This document shows positions 44,632-52,569 of a stretch of 64,000 bases of DNA, piece after piece (position 1 is the stretch's first letter; each line of letters opens with the position of its first letter). The notes beneath the pieces were generated by a model. That model was given only the letters and a program-made list of their open reading frames with translations, was not told where the DNA came from and searched no databases. The position numbers and the translations under genes are program-made. Origin of the DNA: GCA-003244245 sp052390115 (GTDB lineage: Bacteria; Actinomycetota; Actinomycetes; Mycobacteriales; Pseudonocardiaceae); contig JBQTHE010000007.1 of NCBI GenBank assembly GCA_052390115.1, forward strand, positions 55,122-119,121, read 5' to 3'.

Positions 44632-44980
44632 CGGCAAGCCGGTTACAGGCTCAGGTGCCTGTCTTTCACCGCAGTGACGAACGCGGCAAACTGCGGCGTG
44701 GGCACGGCCAGTGTGGTCCGCTGTCTACTGTCTGCGTACTCCTTGGTGTCCTGCACGCCGGTCCATCCCGCGGCGTGACCGATGGCGACGCACTCCTGCG
44801 CTCCGCTGGATCGGCTGGACTTGCGGTAGTGCGCGGTCTGCAATGCCTCGACGCCTGGTTGATCTTTCATGTGTCTCCTGTTCGGCCGTGACCAGGACAT
44901 GCCGATCCGACTTGCACTGCCCTGGCCGCTGACAATGATCATCCTGACCGTCCGCGAGAGCAGGAGCCCAGTCCCACCAG
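44632..44980. repeat. Duplicated DUF397 locus, copy 2
   Basis: Matches 41551-41894. This copy keeps the intact DUF397 start and lies next to the XRE/DUF5753 partner, so it is probably the source copy. Confidence 0.88.
44643..44870 (-). CDS. DUF397-domain protein
   Basis: The 75-residue product (MKDQPGVEALQTAHYRKSSR; CVAIGHAAGWTGVQDTKEYA; FAAFVTAVKDRHLSL) is a single DUF397 domain. In actinomycetes such small proteins are paired with XRE/DUF5753 regulators (WhiJ/BldB-type and toxin-antitoxin-like pairs) and modulate them. Its XRE partner is encoded 159 bp upstream on the same strand. The ATG at 44870 follows GGAG. Confidence 0.9.
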   Translation of the reverse strand: MKDQPGVEALQTAHYRKSSRSSGAQECVAIGHAAGWTGVQDTKEYADSRQRTTLAVPTPQFAAFVTAVKDRHLSL

Positions 44981-45029
44981 CCTTGGACGACCACGTTCAT
45001 AACGATCTCACTCGGTTGCCGATCGTGGT

Positions 45030-45878
45030 CTATGCGAACGTGGCCGCGATCTCAGCGATCTTGCGCACCGAGTCGTCGGGGTTGAGCGCTTTGGAGGTGA
45101 CGGCGCCGAACACGCTGGTGTGCTGGCGGATCTCGGGTGCCTTCTCCAGGAAACCGCTGGAGTGCGCGTAGTCGAGGAACACGATGGCCGGGTCTTCGGG
45201 TTCCGGGAAGGTCAGCAGCACGAACGACTGACCCTGGGCGGGATGCTCGCCGGCGTCATACGGCAGCACGAGCACCTCCACCGTGGCGTTGTGCTGGGCA
45301 TCCAGCAGGTGGCGCAGCTGCGCGTGCATGACCTCGCGTCCACCGACCCAGCGGTGCAGTGCGGCCTCGTTGATCACCGTCGTCAACCGGAAGTCGGTGG
45401 CGGTCAACCGTTGCTGGCGGTCGGCGCGCAGCTGCACCAGCCTCGGCAGGTCGGCTGAGCGGAGGAAGGGTGCGGCCGAGCTAATGACTGCCCTGGCGTA
45501 GTCGGGCGTCTGGAGCAGGCCCGGGATGAAGGCATCCTGGTAGGTCTGCTCCCAGGAGGCTTCGGCCTCCAGCCCGATCAGCAACTCGATGTTGTCGGGC
45601 AGCACGTCGGAGTACTGCTCCCACCAGCCGAGCAGGTCGCCGTCGCGGCGCAGCGTGCGCAGCTCCTCGGCCTTGCGCTCGTCCACTCCGAATGCCTTGA
45701 TCAGCTTCTCCAGTTGCCCGGCGGTGAGCTGGCCGCGGGCGTTCTCGACCCGGCTGAGCTGCGGTTGGGACGTGCCGATCTTCTTGGCGAGGGTGCTTCC
45801 GGACACCCGCTCGATTTCCCGGAGTCGCTTGATCTCCGAGCCGAGCCGTCGCCTGCGCACGGTCGGGCTGATCGCCAT
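45030..45878 (-). CDS. XRE-family regulator with DUF5753 domain
   Basis: The 282-residue product has an N-terminal XRE HTH (LGSEIKRLREIERVSGSTLA, KKIGTSQPQLSRVENARGQL) and a C-terminal DUF5753 domain (LIGLEAEASWEQTYQDAFIP, GLLQTPDYARAVI, VNEAALHRWVGG-like IINEAALHRWVGG). The pair XRE/DUF5753 plus DUF397 is a typical actinomycete regulatory module. Phased TATCC repeats lie about 85 bp upstream. Confidence 0.93.
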   Translation of the reverse strand: MAISPTVRRRRLGSEIKRLREIERVSGSTLAKKIGTSQPQLSRVENARGQLTAGQLEKLIKAFGVDERKAEELRTLRRDGDLLGWWEQYSDVLPDNIELLIGLEAEASWEQTYQDAFIPGLLQTPDYARAVISSAAPFLRSADLPRLVQLRADRQQRLTATDFRLTTVINEAALHRWVGGREVMHAQLRHLLDAQHNATVEVLVLPYDAGEHPAQGQSFVLLTFPEPEDPAIVFLDYAHSSGFLEKAPEIRQHTSVFGAVTSKALNPDDSVRKIAEIAATFA

Positions 45879-45960
45879 GCTGTCTCCCCGCGTTCCAGGT
45901 CAGATCCACGTCACTGTCAAGCAGTACACCCTTTTGGGCTACTTGCGTCTCAGCTTCGAA

Positions 45961-45985
45961 TATCCGAGAATATCCATAGCTATCC
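45961..45985. promoter_or_regulatory. Three helically phased TATCC repeats
   Basis: TATCC occurs at 45961, 45971 and 45981, exactly 10 bp apart, so all three face the same side of the helix. They lie in the 270-bp gap between the divergent XRE gene (45878) and the gene at 46149. They are a candidate operator for the XRE protein. Nothing else is evident in that gap. Confidence 0.55.
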
Positions 45986-46148
45986 GGTAGGCGGTCGTGC
46001 GAAGTCGCCGCAGGGTAGCCCGACCAGGGGTGCTGTCCCGAGGTGGGCACCCGCGTCGCGTCGGGCGGTGCTCCTGGCTCGGAACTGGCAGCAACTCCGG
46101 TGCAGACGTGATCATCGTTGCCGGTGGTCCATTGCTCGAAGAAGGGAC

Positions 46149-46772
46149 GTGAACGGCGTGCCGCCAGCCGGCTCAACAGCGGGGTCTGGGGTGGCGGTGT
46201 GGATTGCTCTGCGGAGAGCCCACCAGGGTGGGATGGCGAACCTGGCCGGCCAGTGGCTCGACTCCGGTCACCGGGTGCCCGGCTACGTGGCCGACGCCAT
46301 GGATGAGCTCACCAGTGCTGGGCTGCTGGAGCTTGGCGAGGAGGATCCCGACTCCTGTGGTGCGCAGCGCATTACGGTCACCGACGCAGGCTGCGGGCAC
46401 TACGTGGCGCTGTGCCAAATCCACAACCCACAAGGACGGGCCGCTGTGAGCGCTCCGCAGCGCTGGGCGCGCTCCCCGCATGACCAGCGCAGTCACCTGC
46501 TCACGGTGGGCGGAACCGACCATATCGGGATCCTGATCGGAATGTGCGGCCATCGCATGCGGTGGTCGGTGCCCGCCAGCGCCCAACCTACCGGGCGCAC
46601 GTGCCCGGCCTGCCAGGCGCTAGCAGGCGTGCCGGTCCGCGCCCCGCAGTTCGACAATCCCCCAGACTCCGGCCGGCCGCCGGTTGAGCGATCTCCCCGA
46701 TCGATCCCAGCTCCCGGCGGCCGGCCGGACACCCGCGCCGGTGACGTCGGCCCACCGTGTTACCGACGCTGA
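46149..46772 (+). CDS. Unknown actinobacterial protein with winged-helix-like start
   Basis: The 207-residue frame starts at GTG 46149, with AAGAAGG upstream. The first 90 residues (VAVWIALRRAHQGGMANLAG, YVADAMDELTSAGLLELGEE, QRITVTDAGCGHYVALC) look like a winged-helix module. The rest has CGHRMRW and CPACQAL, a possible zinc pair, then a low-complexity Pro tail. Function unknown; divergent from the XRE/DUF5753 gene. Confidence 0.65.
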   Translation: MNGVPPAGSTAGSGVAVWIALRRAHQGGMANLAGQWLDSGHRVPGYVADAMDELTSAGLLELGEEDPDSCGAQRITVTDAGCGHYVALCQIHNPQGRAAVSAPQRWARSPHDQRSHLLTVGGTDHIGILIGMCGHRMRWSVPASAQPTGRTCPACQALAGVPVRAPQFDNPPDSGRPPVERSPRSIPAPGGRPDTRAGDVGPPCYRR

Positions 46773-46794
46773 CAGGGGTGAAGCAGAGGCCGGA

Positions 46795-46850
46795 ACCGCG
46801 GCGGCGAGATTCGCAAGCTGCGCAGCGGACGAGGGTGCGGCGAGCAACCA
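46795..46850 (-). pseudogene. Fragment similar to the membrane protein gene at 47.5 kb
   Basis: On the minus strand these bases read LLAAPSSAAQLANLAAAV, closely matching LLATPSATAQLANLAATA in the gene at 47497-47982. Only about 18 codons remain. It shows that a paralogue of that gene was once here. Confidence 0.5.
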
Positions 46851-46882
46851 TCCTGGCTGTCCCAGGGTAGGGCTGTCCGGCC

Positions 46883-46912
46883 ACCATGCATACCAATGTG
46901 GTGCAGCATGGT
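46883..46912. promoter_or_regulatory. Inverted repeat upstream of toxin-antitoxin pair
   Basis: ACCATGC (46883-46889) and GCATGGT (46906-46912) are perfect half-sites 16 bp apart, 18 bp upstream of the antitoxin start. RHH/RelB-type antitoxins repress their own operons by binding such sites. Confidence 0.55.
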
Positions 46913-46929
46913 ATCGTTTCGGTGTGGCT

Positions 46930-47184
46930 ATGACTCTCCGGTTACCTGAGCACCTAGCCGCCGAGTTGCGCGAGGCGGCCGAGGAGGATCGCCGAAGCGT
47001 GCATCAGACCGTGGTGCTGGCAATCGAAGCATGGCTCGCAGCCCGCGAGACCGCCGAGATCAAGTCCGATCCTGACGCGCTCCGGGCTCTTGTGTCGGCG
47101 CGCGAGGAGGTCGCCCGCGGGGAGGTGTCCACAACCGCGGACGTGCTTGCCGTGCTCGCAGCGCGGCGGCCCCACAGCGCGTGA
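46930..47184 (+). CDS. Ribbon-helix-helix-type antitoxin
   Basis: The 84-residue product starts MTLRLPEHLAAELREAAEED, RRSVHQTVVLAIEAWLAARE, the RHH DNA-binding fold, followed by a C-terminal arm (ALRALVSAREEVARGEVSTT) that should wrap the toxin. The start may instead be GTG 46924. The stop overlaps the toxin start by 4 bp (GTGA). Confidence 0.85.
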   Translation: MTLRLPEHLAAELREAAEEDRRSVHQTVVLAIEAWLAARETAEIKSDPDALRALVSAREEVARGEVSTTADVLAVLAARRPHSA

Positions 47185-47462
47185 CCTGTCCACCGTATGA
47201 GCTGCGCTGGTCCGGTACAGCTCGCCGAGCGATCGGCGAGCAACTCCCCGAAGAGGTGGCCGTCGCGGCCGCGGAATTCATCACCGGGCCGCTTGTGAGG
47301 AACCCACAGCGCCTCGGGAAGGCCCTCGGCGCAGAGTTGGCTGGAATTTACGCTGCCCGAGTAGGTCAGCAGTGGCGGGTGCTGTACGAGATCGACGAGA
47401 CAAGGCATCTGGTGACCGTGCTCGACATTCGACACCGTGCCACCAGCTACCGTCGACGGTGA
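47181..47462 (+). CDS. RelE/ParE-superfamily toxin
   Basis: The 93-residue product has the RelE fold pattern: YELRWSGTARRAIGEQLPEE, NPQRLGKALGAELAGIYAAR, QQWRVLYEIDETRHLVTVLD, then IRHRATSYRRR. RelE toxins cut mRNA in the ribosome A site; ParE poisons gyrase. The basic pattern and C-terminal His/Arg/Tyr favour the RelE type. Coupled to the antitoxin. Confidence 0.9.
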   Translation: MTCPPYELRWSGTARRAIGEQLPEEVAVAAAEFITGPLVRNPQRLGKALGAELAGIYAARVGQQWRVLYEIDETRHLVTVLDIRHRATSYRRR

Positions 47463-47496
47463 CACCCGCGCTCCCCTGCGCGGGCGCAGAGCCTGG

Positions 47497-47982
47497 TCAA
47501 CACCGGATGCGGCCTCCGGGCTTGAACACCGACAGCCAGGTGGCCATCGCGAGCAGCACGAACTGCATCGCGGTGGCGGCGAGATTCGCCAACTGTGCGG
47601 TAGCAGAGGGTGTGGCGAGCAGCTGTTCGAGCAGCGGCCCTTGGATGGTGATGCCGCTGCCCACGGTGATCAGCAGCAGCACCAGTTTCGCCGTGACCCA
47701 CCGGAACCGCAGCACACCCCATTTCGTGCCCAGGCCCAGGGCGACACCGCTGACCAGCGCCAAGACACTAAGCGGCGCGGCCGAGGCGAGCACCAGGCCC
47801 TGCATGAACGAGTACGCGGCGCGGGCCATGTCGGGCGTTCGCATCGCGATCATGGCGAGCACCGCGTTCACCCATACCTGCCCCAGGATTGCCACCGACG
47901 AGATCACGTGCGCAACCAGGATGGTTTTGCGAGCGCGGGGTGCCAGGCGAAACGGCGAGACGGTAAGCGTGCTGGTACTCAT
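47497..47982 (-). CDS. Four-helix integral membrane protein (DUF2269-like)
   Basis: The 161-residue product starts MSTSTLTVSPFRLAPRARKT at ATG 47982 after AAGGAG. Four hydrophobic segments are seen: TILVAHVISSVAILGQVWVN, GLVLASAAPLSVLALVSGVA, WVTAKLVLLLITVGSGITIQ and AATAMQFVLLAMATWLSVF. The layout resembles DUF2269-type proteins. Function unknown; divergent from the two-component system (188 bp), so both may share control. Confidence 0.75.
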   Translation of the reverse strand: MSTSTLTVSPFRLAPRARKTILVAHVISSVAILGQVWVNAVLAMIAMRTPDMARAAYSFMQGLVLASAAPLSVLALVSGVALGLGTKWGVLRFRWVTAKLVLLLITVGSGITIQGPLLEQLLATPSATAQLANLAATAMQFVLLAMATWLSVFKPGGRIRC

Positions 47983-48170
47983 CCGTGGGCTCCTTCCTTG
48001 GTGGGACCAAGGGTGACCGGCGGATACCCCGGCCGTCGTCCGGCAGCAGACGGCTCCCGCGCTGCTCCCGGCGGGGCAGCGCGCAACGACCGGGTACTCC
48101 CGGCGGTGTAGCGGCACGTCCGTCCGCTGATCGATGCCCCGCACAGCGGGTGCTGACTACCGTTGGCCGC

Positions 48171-49367
48171 ATGGCGCGAGCGGACCCCGGGAGCGCGGTG
48201 AGTGGCGGCCTGTTGCGGCGCCTGCCGGTGTTCGTGCTGCCGCTGGTGATCGCACTGGCGCAGGTCCAGGGCACCCGCTTCGCGGGGTTCAACCAGCCCG
48301 AGCGCACCCCGCTGGACGCGCTGGCCTTCGCGCTGCTCGTCGCCGGCCCCGTCGCGCTGCTCGCCCGCCGGCGCTACCCGGTGGTCGCGCTCGGTGTGGT
48401 GCTCACCGTGACGGTGGCCTACTACGCGCTGGACTACCCCTACGGCCCAGCGTTCCTCAGCGTCGCGCTGGCTCTGGCCAGCGCCGTGCTACGCGGTCAC
48501 CGGCGCCTCACGTGGGTCGCCGCGGGCTCGGCATACGTCACGTTGCTGCTGGTGCAGGCGCTGCCGGGGGGCGCGCCCGCACCCGGCCTGGCCCAGGCGG
48601 CCGGCATCGCCGCCTGGGCGCTCGTCGTGCTGCTGGCCAGCGAAGGGCTGCGGATCCGCGCTGAACGCAGTGCCGAGGCCGCCCGGTCCCGGGATGAACA
48701 AGAACGCCGCCGGGCCACTGAGCAGCGCCTACAGATCGCCCGCGACCTGCACGACGTCCTCGCGCACAACATCTCGCTGATCAACGTCCAGGCGTCGGTG
48801 GCGCTGCACCTGCTCGACGAGCAGCCAGACGCTGCGCGTGGCGCCCTGACCACGATCAAGCAGGCGAGCAAGGACGTCCTCACCGAGATGCGCTCGGTGC
48901 TGGGCATACTGCGCGGCGTGGACGAGACCGCGCCTCGTGTCCCGGCCCCCAGCCTGGCCCGGCTTGACGAGCTGGTGGCCAGCAGCGGCGACGCCGGGCT
49001 GGATCTGCACACAGAGGTGCGGGGCGATCCGGTGCCGCTGCCGGCGAGCGTGGACGTCGCGGCCTACCGGATCCTGCAGGAGGCGTTGACCAACGCCGCC
49101 CGGCACGGTGCCGCAGCCCGGGCCACCGCTCTGATCACCTACCGCGCCGACGACCTCACCGTCCAGGTGAACAACCAGATGGTTGATACGCCACCGCCGG
49201 ATGTCGAAGGGACTGGAAACGGGATCGCCGGGATGCGGGAGCGGGTCACTGCGCTGGGTGGCCAGTTCAGCGCAGGCCCGCTACCCGGGAGCCGGGAGTT
49301 CCGGGTGCAAGCCAGCTTCCCGTTGGACTCTCAACCCCCGGAGACCCGGCCGGCGGAGGCAACGTGA
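48171..49367 (+). CDS. Sensor histidine kinase, NarL/DesK type (HisKA_3)
   Basis: The 398-residue product has five or six N-terminal hydrophobic segments (to residue about 158), a linker helix, and the HisKA_3 motif QIARDLHDVLAHNISLINVQ with the phospho-accepting His194. The ATPase part has EALTNAARHG (N box) and GNGIAGMRERVTALGG (G boxes). No large sensor domain is present, so it may sense the membrane. It overlaps its response regulator by 4 bp. Confidence 0.95.
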   Translation: MARADPGSAVSGGLLRRLPVFVLPLVIALAQVQGTRFAGFNQPERTPLDALAFALLVAGPVALLARRRYPVVALGVVLTVTVAYYALDYPYGPAFLSVALALASAVLRGHRRLTWVAAGSAYVTLLLVQALPGGAPAPGLAQAAGIAAWALVVLLASEGLRIRAERSAEAARSRDEQERRRATEQRLQIARDLHDVLAHNISLINVQASVALHLLDEQPDAARGALTTIKQASKDVLTEMRSVLGILRGVDETAPRVPAPSLARLDELVASSGDAGLDLHTEVRGDPVPLPASVDVAAYRILQEALTNAARHGAAARATALITYRADDLTVQVNNQMVDTPPPDVEGTGNGIAGMRERVTALGGQFSAGPLPGSREFRVQASFPLDSQPPETRPAEAT

Positions 49368-50029
49368 TCAAGGTGCTGCTCGCCGACGACCAGGCGCTGG
49401 TCCGGGCCGGGTTCCGCGCGCTGCTCGACGCCCAGCCCGATATCGAGGTGGTCGCGGAGGCGAGTGACGGCGCTGCAGCGGTCCGGCTGGCCGTCGAGCT
49501 GCGCCCCGACGTCGTGTTGATGGACATCCGGATGCCGGGCACCGACGGGCTCACGGCGACCAAGCAGATCACCGCCGATCCGCGCCTGGCGGGCGTGCAC
49601 GTGGTCATCCTCACCACCTTCGAGATCGACGAGTACGTCTTCGAGGCGCTGCGCAACGGCGCCAGCGGCTTCCTGGTCAAAGACACCGAACCAGCCGATC
49701 TGATCAGCGGGGTGCGAACCGTGGCCGGCGGGGATGCCCTGCTGTCCCCGGGCGTCACCCGGCGCCTGATCGCGGAGTTCGCCAGCCGCGCCAAGCAGCC
49801 GGCGAACACTGCGGCGCTGCGCGCGCTCACCGATCGGGAGCGCGAGGTGATGGCGCTGGTGGCGCAGGGCCTGTCCAATGAGGACATCGCCGGCAAGCTG
49901 TTCGTGAGCCCGGCAACGGCCAAGACTCACGTCAGCCGCGCCATGGTCAAACTCAGCGCCCGCGACCGCGCCCAACTCGTGGTGATCGCCTACGAAGCAG
50001 GCCTAGTCCGCCCCGGTTGGCTACCCTAA
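49364..50029 (+). CDS. LuxR/NarL-family response regulator
   Basis: The 221-residue product starts at GTG 49364 and has a receiver domain with D8/D9, the phosphorylated D54 (VLMDIRMPGTDGL), and K105-type switch residues (GFLVKDTEPADL), then a LuxR HTH (LTDREREVMALVAQGLSNED, AKTHVSRAMVKLSARDRAQL). It forms a coupled pair with the kinase upstream. The regulon is unknown. Confidence 0.96.
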   Translation: MIKVLLADDQALVRAGFRALLDAQPDIEVVAEASDGAAAVRLAVELRPDVVLMDIRMPGTDGLTATKQITADPRLAGVHVVILTTFEIDEYVFEALRNGASGFLVKDTEPADLISGVRTVAGGDALLSPGVTRRLIAEFASRAKQPANTAALRALTDREREVMALVAQGLSNEDIAGKLFVSPATAKTHVSRAMVKLSARDRAQLVVIAYEAGLVRPGWLP

Positions 50030-50033
50030 CCCC

Positions 50034-50121
50034 GGTGTGTCGGGCCCTCGTGCCCGGTGTGTCCGGCGCTCACGTCCGGTGTGTCCGGCGCTCACGCCCG
50101 GTGTGTCCGGCGCTCACGCCC
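50034..50121. repeat. 22-bp tandem repeat, four units
   Basis: Four head-to-tail 22-bp units start at 50034, 50056, 50078 and 50100; the last three are almost identical (GGTGTGTCCGGCGCTCACGC), the first is diverged. Each unit contains the small hairpin CCGGCG-ctca-CGCC. The array fills the gap between the convergent response regulator and enoyl-CoA hydratase genes. Confidence 0.9.
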
Positions 50122-50127
50122 GGCGGC

Positions 50128-50922
50128 CTATCGACCTCGCCATATCGGATCCCGCCGCTCCAGAGCGGCGGTCCGGCCCTCCGCGGCGTCCTCGGTCGCG
50201 CCGACCACCCGGCGCATCGTCTCGCCGAACCGGATGGCGTCGGTCATCGGCAGGTCGGCGGTGCGTACCGCGACCTCCTTGATCGCCCGCGCGGCCAGCG
50301 GAGCGCCACGCACCAGCCGGTCGGCCATCGATCGCGCGGCGTCCATCAGGTCCTCGTGCGGCACCACCCACCCGGCCAGACCGATCTCGTGCGCCCGCGC
50401 GGCGTCGATTCGCTCCCCGGTAAGCAGCAGCTCCATCGCGTACTGCCAGTTGATCTTCCGGGGTAGCCGGATCGCGCCAACGATCGTCGGCACCCCGATC
50501 CGGACCTCGGGGAAACCGAACTCGGCCCGCTCGCTGGCGATCACGAAGTCGCACCAGGTGACCAGCGTCAACCCGTAGCCGAGGCAGTACCCGTTGACCG
50601 CCGCGATGACCGGCTTGAAGATCTCCCAGCCGCTCTCGAACGAGTTCACCGTCGGGCGCTCCCAAAACGTGCCCCGGAACTCGCCGGTCGGGTCGCCCTC
50701 GCCGCGCAGGTCCGCACCGGCGCAGAAGGCTCGGCCCGCGCCGGTGACGATGGCCACCCAGGCGTCCTCGTCGTCGCGGAACCGGCTGAACGCATCGTTC
50801 AGCCCGCGCCGCATCGCCCCGTCGATCGCGTTGAGCCGCTCCGGGCGGTGATAGGTGATCGTCGCGACGTGGCCGTCGAGCTGGTAGCGCACCGTGTCAT
50901 TCATCGGCGCGATGTCATCCAT
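50128..50922 (-). CDS. Enoyl-CoA hydratase/isomerase-family protein
   Basis: The 264-residue product is a crotonase-fold enzyme: ITYHRPERLNAIDGAMRRGL, VTGAGRAFCAGADLRGEG (oxyanion loop), KPVIAAVNGYCLGYGLTLVT (second oxyanion Gly), and AEFGFPEVRIGVPTIVGAIR with the catalytic Glu region. Substrate specificity cannot be told. The start may be ATG 50922 or ATG 50904. Confidence 0.92.
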   Translation of the reverse strand: MDDIAPMNDTVRYQLDGHVATITYHRPERLNAIDGAMRRGLNDAFSRFRDDEDAWVAIVTGAGRAFCAGADLRGEGDPTGEFRGTFWERPTVNSFESGWEIFKPVIAAVNGYCLGYGLTLVTWCDFVIASERAEFGFPEVRIGVPTIVGAIRLPRKINWQYAMELLLTGERIDAARAHEIGLAGWVVPHEDLMDAARSMADRLVRGAPLAARAIKEVAVRTADLPMTDAIRFGETMRRVVGATEDAAEGRTAALERRDPIWRGR

Positions 50923-51005
50923 CGGCGCAGGTTACGGCTCGGCCGGCAGCAGCCGGCACCAGGCGTCGGCCAGCCGTTCGGACTCGCCCGACGCGCCCCG
51001 TTTCT

Positions 51006-51067
51006 GCAGTCTGGATGCAGACTGCTGCTATTCGGGGACCGTTCACTGCAGTCTGCATCCAGACTGC
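51006..51067. repeat. Paired palindromes, 42-bp spacing (locus D)
   Basis: GCAGTCTG-gatg-CAGACTGC (51006-51025) and GCAGTCTG-catc-CAGACTGC (51048-51067) start 42 bp apart. The two units are in opposite orientation (loops GATG and CATC). The pair begins 15 bp after the PIG-L gene stop. Arms differ from those at loci A, B and C. Confidence 0.85.
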
Positions 51068-51082
51068 AGGCGAAGGCGGGCG

Positions 51083-51811
51083 TCAGCGGGTGATGAGCTC
51101 GAAGGTTACGGCGGGGCGGGCGCCGAAGCGCTCGGCCGGGTCCGCAAACAATCGCTCGAGGAATGTCCTGGCGTGCTGCTCGGGCGGCTCGTCGCTGAGC
51201 GCAGCGAGGTAGGTGCGGTGCGCGGCCAGTGACGCGACTGCTCGATCCAGCTGCGCCGAGACGTCGACCGCATGCGAGCTGTGCGGGGAACTCGCTACTG
51301 CCACCCACCGGACCCCGCTCCATGCCTCGGGACCCTCAGGGTCAGGGAAGATCCACCGGTTGCCCGCGTCGGCGACCGCATCGAGCACGGCCCGCCCGAC
51401 CGCGCGGTGGTCCGGAGTGTTCCAGCTACCAGCGCCCCAGCTGTCATGGTGGTTCAGCGTGATGACCAGTTCTGGGCGGTGCCTGCGGATCGCCCGCGCG
51501 AGGTCGCGGCGTAGCGGCACGCCGTACTCGATCACCCCGTCGCGGTGGTCGAGGAACTCGACGACGCGCACCCCCACCTCTGCGGCGCCGGCACGCTGCT
51601 CGGCCTCCCGCAGCGGCCCAGCCCGATCCGGCGCCATCCCGTCGATTCCCGCCTCGCCCCGCGTGACAAGCAGGTAAGCGATCTCCCGGCCCTCCGAGGT
51701 CCATGCCGCTATCGCGCCGGCCGCGCCGTATTCGAGGTCATCCGGATGGGCCGCGATCGCCAGCCCGCGTTGCCAGTCGGTGGGCATCGGGAGCAGCGGG
51801 CTGTCCGGCAT
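51083..51811 (-). CDS. PIG-L/LmbE-family deacetylase
   Basis: The 242-residue product has the zinc motif AHPDDLEYGAAGAIAAW (His, Asp-Asp), VVEFLDHRDGVIEYG, and the downstream HHDSWGAGSWNTPDHRAVG. These enzymes remove acetyl groups from GlcNAc-containing substrates (for example in mycothiol synthesis and its conjugates). MshB/Mca identity is not clear from sequence. The small secreted protein gene lies 5 bp upstream. Confidence 0.93.
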   Translation of the reverse strand: MPDSPLLPMPTDWQRGLAIAAHPDDLEYGAAGAIAAWTSEGREIAYLLVTRGEAGIDGMAPDRAGPLREAEQRAGAAEVGVRVVEFLDHRDGVIEYGVPLRRDLARAIRRHRPELVITLNHHDSWGAGSWNTPDHRAVGRAVLDAVADAGNRWIFPDPEGPEAWSGVRWVAVASSPHSSHAVDVSAQLDRAVASLAAHRTYLAALSDEPPEQHARTFLERLFADPAERFGARPAVTFELITR

Positions 51812-51816
51812 GGCAC

Positions 51817-52065
51817 CTAAAATACGTTAGCCACCGTCCCCGTCACGGGTTCCGTGCCGGGAATTGTCACGGCGCCGATCAGTGCTCTGCCGGTATCACC
51901 CGCGTCAACGACCTTCACTCCCCCTGAGATCGGGGAACCGTCCGGGCCGTCCGTCCCTGATCCGACCGCGGCGAAGGCGGGACTGGCCAGGCCGAAGCCG
52001 AGCAGGGTCACAGTGACGGGTATAACGGCCAGTGTGGCGACGCGGCGACGGATATGAGATGTCAT
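51817..52065 (-). CDS. Small secreted protein
   Basis: The 82-residue product has a Sec signal peptide (MTSHIRRRVATLAVIPVTVT, then LLGFGLASPAFA with cleavage after AFA near residue 32). The 50-residue mature part is Gly/Val/Thr-rich and neutral (VGSGTDGPDGSPISGGVKVV). No Cys. AGGAGAG precedes ATG 52065, and TATTAA further up could be the -10 box. Function unknown; a few bases before the PIG-L gene, so likely co-transcribed. Confidence 0.8.
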   Translation of the reverse strand: MTSHIRRRVATLAVIPVTVTLLGFGLASPAFAAVGSGTDGPDGSPISGGVKVVDAGDTGRALIGAVTIPGTEPVTGTVANVF

Positions 52066-52276
52066 GGTGATCTCTCCTAGCCGGTTTAATAGGTCTATCT
52101 GGCGCTACGCATCTAATCAGCAATGCGCCCATTGCTAAGCGGCTACCACTCTAAGGAGGGTAGAATCCACATATACCTAGCTACACGATTACGTATACCT
52201 ACCCACCGGGTGGCGCTAGCCGCCTATCGACGCTTTGGTAAGTGACGTGAGCTGGCGGGGACGAGCAAGCCGAGGC

Positions 52277-52358
52277 CGGTGAATCTGACATCGCGCGCCA
52301 CGGCGAGGTGTACGGCTCCGCCGGCCCCAACGGCGCATCAAGACCACCACGCTGCTAG
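52277..52358 (+). pseudogene. Decayed copy of the ABC ATPase P-loop region
   Basis: These bases align with 52713-52795 of the ABC ATPase gene: shared GGCGAGGTGTACGGCT, CCCCAACGGCGC and AAGACCACCACGCTGCT-like blocks, with indels between. It would encode the strand, Walker A and next helix, but is frame-broken. It shows an old tandem duplication. The rest of 52066-52569 holds no gene; 52120-52200 is locally AT-rich with two TATACCTA repeats. Confidence 0.7.
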
Positions 52359-52371
52359 GCCCGTCTGCGCC

Positions 52372-52415
52372 CGATATGTCCGGCTCCCATGTACGATATG
52401 TCCGTCTCCCGTGCA
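52372..52415. repeat. 22-bp tandem repeat, two units
   Basis: Units CGATATGTCCGGCTCCCATG.. (52372-52393) and CGATATGTCCGTCTCCCGTG.. (52394-52415) are adjacent and 22 bp long, the same period as the array at 50034-50121 and sharing the TGTCCGGC core. Confidence 0.8.
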
Positions 52416-52569
52416 CGGTCACCACCGACCGGAGTCATCCGCCGATCTCGGTAGTGCATCCGCACCGGGCGCTCCCCTGGAGTAGCCGGGAAGCCCGGCG
52501 GACCCGATGACGCGGAGCCACCGGCGCAGCAGCATGGACAGCCACCACTGGACGATCGAGAGGCCACCG

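Noticed and set aside
50034..50121. Tandem repeats taken as a CRISPR array
   Set aside because: The 22-bp units are adjacent with no unique spacers, and no cas genes are nearby.
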